Origin: Parvibaculum sp.
GTDB lineage: Bacteria; Pseudomonadota; Alphaproteobacteria; Parvibaculales; Parvibaculaceae
Reading direction: 5' to 3'
Assembly (NCBI GenBank): GCA_019635975.1
Contig: JAHBYM010000001.1
Span: forward strand, 1 to 64,000
Length of the DNA: 64,000 bases
Shown: positions 35,064-42,154 of the stretch, in pieces
How the letters are laid out: each line of letters starts with the position of its first letter
Numbering within the stretch: position 1 is the stretch's first letter
Made by a program: the position numbers and the translations under genes
Notes under the pieces: generated by a model
The model's input: the letters and a program-made list of their open reading frames with translations, nothing else
The model's database searches: none
Told to the model about the DNA's origin: nothing

Positions 35064-37316
35064 ATGGGTGACGACATGGACATCACCGGCGCCGCATCGG
35101 GCGCGGTGGACGCCTTCCTGAGCGAGACCAATCTCTATCTCGCGCCCGATCCCGTGATCATGAACAATCACGGGCTCGAACCGCGCACGGCCTATGAAGA
35201 CGAATGCATCGCGAAGGAAAGCGATCCCGTTCGCCTCGAAATCGTCCGCGAACGGATACTCGCCGGCGTCAACGAGAGCTTCGAGATGCTCGAAAACATG
35301 GGCGCGGCGCCGGGCGCCAAATGGGGCGACTGCGTGTCGGCGGTCTACACCGAAAGCGGCGACCTGAGCCTCGCCAGTTCCGGCGGCGTCGTCATCTTCT
35401 GCAACCTCGTGCAGTATCCGATCAAGTTCATCCGCAAATACTGGTCGAAGGACAAGACGGTCGGCATTCGGGAAGGCGATGTCTTCATCGTCAACGATGC
35501 GCGATACGGTCAGGCCCACAACACCGACCAGTCGATGATGATGCCGGTCTTCCACGAAGGAAAGATCGTCGCCTGGGCGGGCGCGACCGTCCACGAAGGT
35601 GAAAACGGCGCCATCGAGCCGGGCGGCATGCCCTCGCTCGCCGAGCAGATCTGGGACGAGGGGCTCAAGATGTCGCCCTTCAAGGTCGCCGAGAATTACA
35701 CGCTGCGGCGCGATCTCGTCACCTTCCTGCAAAATTCGGTGCGCGAGCCGAAGCTGCAATATGCGGACATGAAGGTGAAGATGTATGTCTGCCGCCGCAT
35801 CGAAACCCGCATCCACGAAGCGATTGCCGAATATGGCGTCGAGGCCGTCGTCGCCGCATTGCGCATGAACCTTGAAGACACCGACGCCGAAGTCCGCCGC
35901 CGCCTGAAGGAATGGCCGGACGGCACCGTGCGTCATTCATGGTGGACCGACGGCACCTTGCGCGAAAATGTGCAGATCAAGATCAATCTCGAACTGACCA
36001 AGAAGGGCGACGAGCTGACCTTCGACTATCGCGGCTCCAGCCCCGAATTCACCAACCGCTCCAACAACAGCCTCGACATCACCGTCAAGGGCATGCTGGC
36101 GCAGTTGTTCCTGACCTTCATCTGGCCCGACATCCCGCGCAATCAGGGTGTACTGGCGCCGGTCAATTTCATCTTCGACAACCCCTCGGTCCTGAAGCCC
36201 GGCTTCGGCACACCGAGCGCCCAGTCGATGATGACGGTCTTCACCGCATGGAGCGCCGGTCAGGTCGCGACCATGAAGTTCCTCTATTCGAACCCGCACA
36301 AATACACCCGTGTGCTTGCGCCCTGGTTCAACATGATCAACACCTTCCTGTTCGGCGGGCTGACGCAGCACGGCGAAATGGTCGGCAATGTCTGCGCCGA
36401 CATCAACGGCATGGGCGGCGGCGCACTGGCCGACCGCGATGGCGAACATGGCTGCGCGCCGATCTTCGCCACCATGTCGGACATCGGCGAACAGGAATTC
36501 ATCGAGGAAGAAGTCCCTTTCATCCAGATCGTCTCGAAAAAGATGATGAAGGACAATCAGGGCTTCGGCCGGCAGCGCGGCGGCATGGGCTATCAGATGG
36601 TGCTGGCCATGCGCGACAGCGACGCCTTCGGCTTCATGCTGACGGCGATGGGCGCGAAGTTCCCCAACATTCCGGGCCTCTTCGGCGGCTATGGCTGCCC
36701 GACCTATCCGCTGGCCCGCATCAGGGGCGTCAACGTTTTCGAGATTCTGAAGAAGGACCCGGCCTCCTTCCGTTACTCGATCGAGGAGCTGATGAACGAG
36801 CGTCCCTTCCCGGACGCGCAATACAGCACCCATCCGATGACGCTCGGCTACACGCTGGCGCAGCGCGGCGAGCTCTACATGATCGCGCAAGGCACCGGCG
36901 GCGGCTTCGGCGATCCGCTGGAGCGCGCGCCCGCCGATGTAATGCGCGACATGGACGAGGGCCTGATCTCCGACGATGTCGCCTGGCGCATCTACCGCGT
37001 CGTCTACAACAAGGAAACCTTGCATGTCGACGAGGACGCGACCGCAAAGGCGCGCGACGAGGCCCGCCGCGAGCGCATCGCGAAGAGCAAGCCCTTCGAT
37101 GCCTTCTGCAAGGAATGGGTGAAGGACAAGCCGTCCGGCAAGGTGCCGTATTTCGGCTCGTGGGACGACAAGACGATGGTCCATGCCGGCGATCCCGACA
37201 AGCTCCACCCGGCGGGCCAGGTTGTGCCGCCGGTCGTCATGGCGCATCCCCTGCAGGTGAAGATCGACAAGCTCGAGGCCGAGCTGGCCGAGTGCCGTAA
37301 ATCCGGCAAACGCTGA
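35064..37316 (+). CDS. HyuB-like subunit of ketone carboxylase (Apc4-like)
   Basis: A 750-residue hydantoinase B/acetone carboxylase alpha-type subunit. Recognisable stretches are IVRERILAGVNESFEMLENM, GDVFIVNDARYGQAHNTDQS with candidate metal-binding His and Asp, HEGENGAIEPGGM, FDYRGSSPEFTNRSNNS and GGGFGDPLERAPADVMRD. In ketone carboxylases this subunit holds the metal site where carboxylation happens. The ATG at 35064 follows cggagga. Its stop overlaps the ATG of the next gene by one base. Length is near 83 kDa, within the family range. Confidence 0.87.
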   Translation: MGDDMDITGAASGAVDAFLSETNLYLAPDPVIMNNHGLEPRTAYEDECIAKESDPVRLEIVRERILAGVNESFEMLENMGAAPGAKWGDCVSAVYTESGDLSLASSGGVVIFCNLVQYPIKFIRKYWSKDKTVGIREGDVFIVNDARYGQAHNTDQSMMMPVFHEGKIVAWAGATVHEGENGAIEPGGMPSLAEQIWDEGLKMSPFKVAENYTLRRDLVTFLQNSVREPKLQYADMKVKMYVCRRIETRIHEAIAEYGVEAVVAALRMNLEDTDAEVRRRLKEWPDGTVRHSWWTDGTLRENVQIKINLELTKKGDELTFDYRGSSPEFTNRSNNSLDITVKGMLAQLFLTFIWPDIPRNQGVLAPVNFIFDNPSVLKPGFGTPSAQSMMTVFTAWSAGQVATMKFLYSNPHKYTRVLAPWFNMINTFLFGGLTQHGEMVGNVCADINGMGGGALADRDGEHGCAPIFATMSDIGEQEFIEEEVPFIQIVSKKMMKDNQGFGRQRGGMGYQMVLAMRDSDAFGFMLTAMGAKFPNIPGLFGGYGCPTYPLARIRGVNVFEILKKDPASFRYSIEELMNERPFPDAQYSTHPMTLGYTLAQRGELYMIAQGTGGGFGDPLERAPADVMRDMDEGLISDDVAWRIYRVVYNKETLHVDEDATAKARDEARRERIAKSKPFDAFCKEWVKDKPSGKVPYFGSWDDKTMVHAGDPDKLHPAGQVVPPVVMAHPLQVKIDKLEAELAECRKSGKR

Positions 37317-38065
37317 TGCCGGCCGCCCTGCCGCGCCTCTGGATCGACGGCGCCGCCTTCGGTGCCCGCGTCCTGCGCGGCGGCGACGATCCCTGGGACG
37401 CGCCGGGCGAGCTCGGTCTCTTCCTGCGCGAGCTTTCCGCGCTGCTGGCGCTCGAAATCGTCGACATCGACATCGGCGCCGGCATCGCCGCCTTCGCCCG
37501 CGCGCAAGGTGCGGGCCCGCTCGACGCCGGCGGTATCGAAGACCTGTTGTCCGATGCCGCCTTGCGGGCTCATCTGAAACGCGGCATCGAAACGGCCTCC
37601 GGCGCCCTCTCCGGCAGGCCACTGGCGCTCGCCCTGCCGGGCCCCGGCGCGCTGGCGCAAGTTTTCATGGATGAAGGCGACATCGACGACAACGCGCTCG
37701 ACGACCTCGCCATGGCGCTGGCCGATCTGCTGCGCGCGCTGGTCGCGCCCTCAATCGGCGTCCTCCGCTTCACCGAAGCCGACCCGCGCGCGCTGGAGTT
37801 TTTCGAACCGCTCACCAACATCGCCCGCCACTACGAGCTGCCCGCCGTCCTCGTCATGGCCGGCGAGGCGGGTGAAGCGGCAGGCTTTGACAGAATTTAC
37901 AGCCTGTCCCCGGCCGTCGAGGGAAGAATTCTCGGCCCCGCCTTTTGGGAGGGGGGCGATGTCGCCCTCCAGGGCGATACTCCGGTCTTCACGGAAGTGC
38001 CGTCCGCTCTCGTCCCCGAAACCGCACTTGCGAAAATCCGGGTACTGAACGAAAGCGCTTCCTGA
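37316..38065 (+). CDS. Accessory protein of ketone carboxylase operon (candidate Apc5-like)
   Basis: A 249-residue acidic protein that I do not recognise by motif. RPLALALPGPGALAQVF resembles the barrel strand of uroporphyrinogen-decarboxylase-like proteins, but only weakly. Its place as fifth gene, translationally coupled (TGATG) to the HyuB-like gene and followed by an intrinsic terminator, matches the fifth subunit of acetophenone carboxylase, which is a separate monomeric component. It is shorter than that protein as I remember it (about 34 kDa). No signal peptide or membrane segment. Call by context. Confidence 0.5.
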   Translation: MPAALPRLWIDGAAFGARVLRGGDDPWDAPGELGLFLRELSALLALEIVDIDIGAGIAAFARAQGAGPLDAGGIEDLLSDAALRAHLKRGIETASGALSGRPLALALPGPGALAQVFMDEGDIDDNALDDLAMALADLLRALVAPSIGVLRFTEADPRALEFFEPLTNIARHYELPAVLVMAGEAGEAAGFDRIYSLSPAVEGRILGPAFWEGGDVALQGDTPVFTEVPSALVPETALAKIRVLNESAS

Positions 38066-38196
38066 AGCGGTGTTCCTCCGATCGGTGCGCCGGCGTCACT
38101 CTATCGTGTAGTTTCGCCGCCCCGCCGTTTGCGGAACATTGCGCTGCTCGCACGGGCATACTCCTCGGGAGCGATCCCTCCTCCTCCCGTATCCTT

Positions 38197-38231
38197 GGCT
38201 GCCCCGCAAAAACCGGGGCAGCCCTTTTTCT
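38197..38231 (+). terminator. Intrinsic terminator of the ketone carboxylase operon
   Basis: ggctgccccg (38197-38206) pairs perfectly with cggggcagcc (38214-38223) around a 7-nt A-rich loop and is followed by ctttttcttt. A textbook rho-independent terminator, 131 bp after the fifth gene of the operon. Confidence 0.9.
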
Positions 38232-38392
38232 TTGTCGCATGGGATTCGACAGGCCTGTCCGCCGAAGCGCCGGAGGCGCGTAGGAGGAAAGGGGGAGCGG
38301 CGTCACGCTCCGAATGGCCGTTACTCACATCCCTTCGGCTCGAAGCCGGATCTTCCAGACCATGGGCCTCGCCCACTGGCCGCATGTTCCGC

Positions 38393-38431
38393 TAGAGAAT
38401 TAAAAAAACATTTGTTATAATAAATATGACA
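38393..38431 (+). promoter_or_regulatory. Promoter and shared element upstream of amine oxidase gene
   Basis: A TATAAT (-10) lies at 38416-38421, 17 bp after TAGAGA (38393-38398). The 27-bp element AAAAC-N3-TGTTAT-N-ATA-N2-TATG-N-CA (38405-38431) overlaps the spacer and -10. It matches 20 of 27 positions with the element at 41284-41310 before the tetR gene, at the same offset from the -10. Likely a repressor site. Confidence 0.6.
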
Positions 38432-38454
38432 AGGCAACCGGGAAAGCGACGAAC

Positions 38455-39858
38455 ATGGCTTGGAGCATATTACGGCGCAGGAGCGCGCGACGGGGCGGCC
38501 CCGTTGTGGATGTCGCAATCATCGGCGCGGGCCTGTCAGGCTTGACCTCGGCCCGCGACTTGAAACGCGCCGGAAGCAACTCCTTCATCGTACTCGAAGC
38601 CCGCGACCGCGTCGGCGGTCGGACATGCAATCACGATCTGGGAAACGGCGTCGTCTCCGAAGGCGGCGGGCAATGGATCGGTCCCGGCCAGACGGCCATT
38701 GCCAACCTCGCGCGCGAACTCGGCGTCGAAACGTTCGATAGCTTTCATATCGGCAGGACGGTGTACCTAGCGGGCCACGACAAGTTCGAGCAGGACGAGG
38801 GCGACGGAAGTATGATCGGCGGCGAGGCCGTCGGAACTCTCAATGCGTTGGCGCGCTTTGTTCCCAGCGCTGCACCTTGGACGGCCGCGAACGCCGCCGA
38901 ACTCGATCGTCAATCGCTCGCCGACTGGCTGGCACAGCAGCCGCTCACCGAAGACGAGGCGATCTCCTTTGAACTGACAGCGACGCTGACCTTCGGTGCG
39001 CCGCCCGCAAAACTCGGATTGCTGCACTACCTGTCGGTCATCAATTCATCTGGCTGCGACCTCGGCAGACTCGAGGCGATGAAGGGTGGTGCGCAGGAAA
39101 AACGATTTGTTGGCGGCTCTTTCATTCTGAGCGCGAAAATGGCGGAGGCGGTAACCGGAAATATCCGCTTGTCCTCTCCGGTAAGCAGGATCGCAGGCTG
39201 GGATGGCGACATCGTCGAGCTGCATACCGACCGGGAAATCATCCGGGCGCGGCAGGTCATTGTCGCCATGAGCCCATCGCTTTGTGACAGAATCGCGTTC
39301 GACCCGCCGCTGCCCGCCGGGCGGGCGGAGATGCAAAAGCTGTGGCCGACGAACGGACGTATGCGCAAGACGGTGCATGTCTATACTCGCCCCTTCTGGC
39401 GGGATGCCGGTCTGAACGGTCAGGTCATTCAGATTGGTGGACCGTTACTCTGGTCCGCGGACAATTCGCCCCCGGACGCTTCCTTGGGCGTGCTCACCGC
39501 TTTCGTCAAGGAAGCCGCGTTGCCGGCCGACTCAAAAAAGGCAAGGGACATGCTGTCCGCTATCTATGCCGAGGCGCTTGGCAAGCAGGCCCTGCATCCC
39601 GTGCAGTACCATGAAATCGACTGGAGCGTTCACGACAACTGGAGCCTCTCCTGCACTTCACCTTATCCGCCCGGTTTCCTCACGAAGTGGGGTAGGCACA
39701 TTCATCCTCCGCTTGGACGGTTGATCTGGTCCGGAACGGACACGGCGGAAATCCACGCAAGCTCGATGGATGGTGCCGTACGTGCCGGTCACAGGGCAGC
39801 GTTGCAGGCGCTTCGCTCGCTGACCGAAAAGAAATCGACAAGCTGTGCGGGGGCGTAA
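38455..39858 (+). CDS. Flavin-containing amine oxidase
   Basis: A 467-residue FAD-dependent monoamine oxidase-type enzyme, oxidising an amine to an imine with release of H2O2. VDVAIIGAGLSGLTSARDL holds GAGLSG at 24-29, ARDRVGGRTCNHDLG is the second FAD motif and SEGGGQWIGPGQTAI follows. LIWSGTDTAEIHASSMDGAV is the C-terminal FAD-binding signature. No signal peptide is visible; the basic start (LRRRSARRG) is odd but not Tat-like. The ATG at 38455 follows gggaaagcgac. A RidA-family gene lies convergently downstream, fitting removal of reactive imines. The substrate is unknown. Confidence 0.88.
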   Translation: MAWSILRRRSARRGGPVVDVAIIGAGLSGLTSARDLKRAGSNSFIVLEARDRVGGRTCNHDLGNGVVSEGGGQWIGPGQTAIANLARELGVETFDSFHIGRTVYLAGHDKFEQDEGDGSMIGGEAVGTLNALARFVPSAAPWTAANAAELDRQSLADWLAQQPLTEDEAISFELTATLTFGAPPAKLGLLHYLSVINSSGCDLGRLEAMKGGAQEKRFVGGSFILSAKMAEAVTGNIRLSSPVSRIAGWDGDIVELHTDREIIRARQVIVAMSPSLCDRIAFDPPLPAGRAEMQKLWPTNGRMRKTVHVYTRPFWRDAGLNGQVIQIGGPLLWSADNSPPDASLGVLTAFVKEAALPADSKKARDMLSAIYAEALGKQALHPVQYHEIDWSVHDNWSLSCTSPYPPGFLTKWGRHIHPPLGRLIWSGTDTAEIHASSMDGAVRAGHRAALQALRSLTEKKSTSCAGA

Positions 39859-39967
39859 GCGTCGGATTTCTGTCGATCGCTCGCCGTGGCAAGGTACCGC
39901 AGCTCGCGCCCCACGCGCAACAAGCTCTGGCGCGATGGTTTCCTTGACCGCAGGTCGCGGTAGCCCG

Positions 39968-40384
39968 TCAGGTCGCACCGCAGCCTGCAACTGCGACGGC
40001 TCGGATTTCGATGCAGAACTGAGGCATCGCCAATTGCGTCACGCCGACGGCGGTCCACGATGGATAGCGGTCCGGCAGGAATGCGTCCTTGACCTCCGAA
40101 AAGACTTTCATGTCGCCCCGCAGATCGGTGTGGAAGGTCGTCAGTTCGACAATATCGGCCATCGTGGCACCTGCAGCCTCAAGAATCGTTTTCAGGGACT
40201 GGAATGCAAGGCGTGCCTGCTCTTCCATATCCTTGCCCGGCTTCATTTCGGCATCAAGACCAACCTGACCGGAAACCCAGATCGTGTCTCCCACCCGCGT
40301 CGCCTGCGAAAAGTGATAGGCGTCGTACATCGCCTGCGTGTAGGACGGATTGATCGACTGACGCTTCGGCTTTTGCGAACTCAT
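39968..40384 (-). CDS. RidA/YjgF-family imine deaminase-like protein
   Basis: A 138-residue RidA-fold protein. RidA proteins hydrolyse reactive enamines and imines. VGDTIWVSGQVGLDAEM is the substrate-pocket strand, and GDMKVFSEVKDAFLPDRYPSWTAVGVTQLAMPQFCIEIRAVA covers the C-terminal part. The Arg expected before AxAV at the subunit interface is present (EIRAVA). The start at 40384 follows gagaggg. It lies 14 bp downstream of the PhyH gene and is co-transcribed with it. Next to an imine-producing amine oxidase, a role in hydrolysing that product is likely but not shown. Confidence 0.88.
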   Translation of the reverse strand: MSSQKPKRQSINPSYTQAMYDAYHFSQATRVGDTIWVSGQVGLDAEMKPGKDMEEQARLAFQSLKTILEAAGATMADIVELTTFHTDLRGDMKVFSEVKDAFLPDRYPSWTAVGVTQLAMPQFCIEIRAVAVAGCGAT

Positions 40385-40398
40385 ATTGAAGCCCTCTC

Positions 40399-41223
40399 TC
40401 AAATTACTTTGCGGAAAACCGGCGAACGAAATAGGTCGCCGTCTTTCAACGCCGCCATCTGCTCGGCGAAGAGAAGTCCGCTTTGGGTGAACCGGGAATC
40501 GGGCAGCGAGCGATAGGTCGCATCGTCGCCGAAGAAGCGGAAGACGAAAGTATGTCGATCTGGAAAGTCCGCATCGACCGGCGCGCCGCCGTGAAGGGAG
40601 TGGGGGTGCAGTATGACCACATCGCCGGGTTCCGTCGCCCAGGACAGAATGTCGTAGGCTTGCGGATTCTCCTCGCGTTCCGCCTCTATGTCCGGGAGGC
40701 GCGGCAGCACGTCGCCGCCATGAAGCGGGTCGGTTGGATCGTTCGGATCGCGGAAACTCGTTCCATCATATTGCGTCCCGCGATGCGAACCCTTGATAAT
40801 TTCGAGAGCATTTTTCCTCGGCACGGACTCGAAGGATATCCAGGCGTTGGCCCAATGGCTTCCGGCCCAAGGCAGGTAGGACGTGTCCTGGTGCCAGAGT
40901 GTGCGCGAACCCATGCCGCCGGCTTTGAGGAAGACTTCTTCGGCGAAGTACCACACATTCTCGGAGCCCCAGAGATCGGCGAACATTCGGCCGAGCGGCA
41001 GCGACGCCACAAGATCGTCGAGCCGTGCCTTGGCGTTGGCATTTGCATTGTCGACATGCGACCGCTGCACGGTTCCGTCGAACATGCTGGTGGCATGAGG
41101 GCCGGGATTTTCAACGCACCAGTCATAGACTTCCCGGCACCGGGTCAATTGTTCCTTGTTGAGGCATCCTTTGATGAGGACGGCACCGTCCTCAAAAAAG
41201 CGTTCGCGAAGCGATTCTTGCAT
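40399..41223 (-). CDS. Phytanoyl-CoA dioxygenase (PhyH) family protein
   Basis: A 274-residue Fe(II)/2-oxoglutarate-dependent dioxygenase-like protein. The iron facial triad is His111 and Asp113 (LWHQDTSYLPWAG) and probably His211 (HPHSLHGGAP); an Arg in FVFRFFGDD could bind 2-oxoglutarate. It hydroxylates an unactivated carbon of an unknown substrate; family members act on acyl-CoAs, amino acids, ectoine and amines. No signal peptide. First gene of a two-gene operon with RidA, divergent from the tetR gene over a gap containing the shared operator-like element. Confidence 0.87.
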   Translation of the reverse strand: MQESLRERFFEDGAVLIKGCLNKEQLTRCREVYDWCVENPGPHATSMFDGTVQRSHVDNANANAKARLDDLVASLPLGRMFADLWGSENVWYFAEEVFLKAGGMGSRTLWHQDTSYLPWAGSHWANAWISFESVPRKNALEIIKGSHRGTQYDGTSFRDPNDPTDPLHGGDVLPRLPDIEAEREENPQAYDILSWATEPGDVVILHPHSLHGGAPVDADFPDRHTFVFRFFGDDATYRSLPDSRFTQSGLLFAEQMAALKDGDLFRSPVFRKVI

Positions 41224-41271
41224 GGCGCTTTCTCCCAGAGTTCACGACGGCGAAGTGCACCGTAGCGTGAT

Positions 41272-41310
41272 TTGATATTTTACAAAACGAATGTTATTAT
41301 ATTTATGGCA
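41272..41310 (+). promoter_or_regulatory. Promoter and shared element between phyH and tetR
   Basis: TTGATA (41272-41277), 17 bp, TATTAT (41295-41300) form a good sigma70-like promoter toward tetR. The element at 41284-41310 matches that at 38405-38431 in 20 of 27 positions and covers the -10, so it is well placed for repression. The divergent phyH promoter must lie in the same interval. Confidence 0.65.
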
Positions 41311-41358
41311 GGCGGGTCAACCCGCGTATTCTGCCACCCGAAGCAACCCCGGCCCTTG

Positions 41359-42012
41359 ATGGACATGCCCGCACGCGCACCAAACAGAAACGAATCCCGT
41401 TCGATCGTGCGGCGTGGCCGGCCTGTAGGCGATCGTGAAGCAAAGCGCGCGGATTTGCTGAAGGCGGTGATCTCTGTCATTGCGCAGGAGGGCTATGCGG
41501 GCGCTTCGCTACGCAAGGTGGCGCAGCGCGCAGGATGCACGACCGGTGCGGTCACCTACTATTTCGAAAACAAGGAGGCGATGGTCGCGGCGGTCATCGA
41601 GCATCTGTTCGATCAGTTCGATACATTGCTCGACTTCGCCGACATCAAGGAACGATTCCGAAGATGGCTCGATATGACCGGCGCGGATGCGGACTTGTGG
41701 ATGGCTCAGTTTCAGTTGCTCGCCGTCGCGAGGCATGAACCCACCCTCGCCGTAATCTTCCAGCGACGCTACACGCGCTATCGCCGCGTCCTCGCGTCGA
41801 ATCTTGCCAAAGGGCAAAGCGAGGGGACGATCCGCGACGACATATCCGCCGATCTGCTTGCCGATCAGCTAAGCGCGATGGGCGACGGCTGGATGATGAT
41901 GCTTCCGATAGAACCCGACAGGTTCGGACCGAGGCGAATCCAGGTCCTTCTGGATGCGGTCATTGCCCTGATCGCGCCACCTCGAAGAGCAGCTCGCCGA
42001 CCCCGAGGATAA
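41359..42012 (+). CDS. TetR-family regulator, candidate repressor of the amine/imine module
   Basis: A TetR-type regulator of about 217 residues. The HTH is clear (KRADLLKAVISVIAQEGYAG, ASLRKVAQRAGCTTGAVTYY, then FENKEAMVAAVIEHL). The C-terminal domain ends in PPRRAARRPRG. The start is uncertain: an in-frame ATG at 41305 lies inside the predicted -10/+1 region, so I prefer the ATG at 41359 or 41365. It is divergent from phyH-ridA and shares a promoter element with the amine oxidase gene 3 kb upstream, which makes it the likely local regulator. It resembles BetI-type regulators in its HTH, by eye only. Confidence 0.82.
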   Translation: MDMPARAPNRNESRSIVRRGRPVGDREAKRADLLKAVISVIAQEGYAGASLRKVAQRAGCTTGAVTYYFENKEAMVAAVIEHLFDQFDTLLDFADIKERFRRWLDMTGADADLWMAQFQLLAVARHEPTLAVIFQRRYTRYRRVLASNLAKGQSEGTIRDDISADLLADQLSAMGDGWMMMLPIEPDRFGPRRIQVLLDAVIALIAPPRRAARRPRG

Positions 42013-42035
42013 CATATTTTTCCGTCCCCAACTTT

Positions 42036-42072
42036 GCGGGATAAGGGCGGGGATAAGTACAACTTATCCCGC
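42036..42072. terminator. Inverted repeat between convergent tetR and AACS genes
   Basis: gcgggataag (42036-42045) pairs with cttatcccgc (42063-42072). An inner gggataag (42050-42057) competes for the same right arm with a 5-nt loop. Position between convergent genes suggests a bidirectional terminator, though no long T-run follows on either strand. Confidence 0.45.
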
Positions 42073-42087
42073 ACGAAAATTCGTTTG

Positions 42088-42115
42088 TGACAGTTTTTTG
42101 ACAGTTCGATGACAG
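42088..42115 (-). promoter_or_regulatory. Triple 11-bp-spaced CTGTCA repeat (Pho-box-like), copy 2
   Basis: TGACA units start at 42088, 42099 and 42110, exactly 11 bp apart; on the minus strand each reads (C)TGTCA. It shares the 16-mer TGACAGTTTTTTGACA with copy 1 at 25212. It lies between the convergent ends of tetR and the AACS gene, where no gene start is known. Confidence 0.45.
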
Positions 42116-42154
42116 TCGCGCCTTTTGGGCTGTCGCAAACGCCACTTATCCCCG

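Larger units (their letters stand above)
38066..38454. other. 389-bp gap between the carboxylase operon and the amine oxidase gene
   Basis: Holds a CGTGTAGT motif (38105-38112), an intrinsic terminator (38197-38231), an unassigned GC-rich stretch (38235-38395) that is open in several frames but without a convincing start or homology, and a promoter with a shared element (38393-38431). Confidence 0.7.

Noticed and set aside
30322-37316. Hydantoinase or 5-oxoprolinase as the function of the HyuA/HyuB genes
   Set aside because: The small double-CxxC subunit and the second HyuA-like subunit are features of acetone/acetophenone carboxylases, not of hydantoinase or oxoprolinase operons. Not fully excluded for side activity.
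38232-38400. tRNA, tmRNA, RNase P or a known riboswitch in the gap before the amine oxidase gene
   Set aside because: I looked for a tRNA T-loop (GGTTCRA), the RNase P core and common riboswitch cores and found none.
41305-41358. N-terminal extension of the second TetR protein starting at the ATG at 41305
   Set aside because: That ATG lies within a few bases of the predicted -10 box, so it would fall at or before the transcription start; later ATGs fit better.
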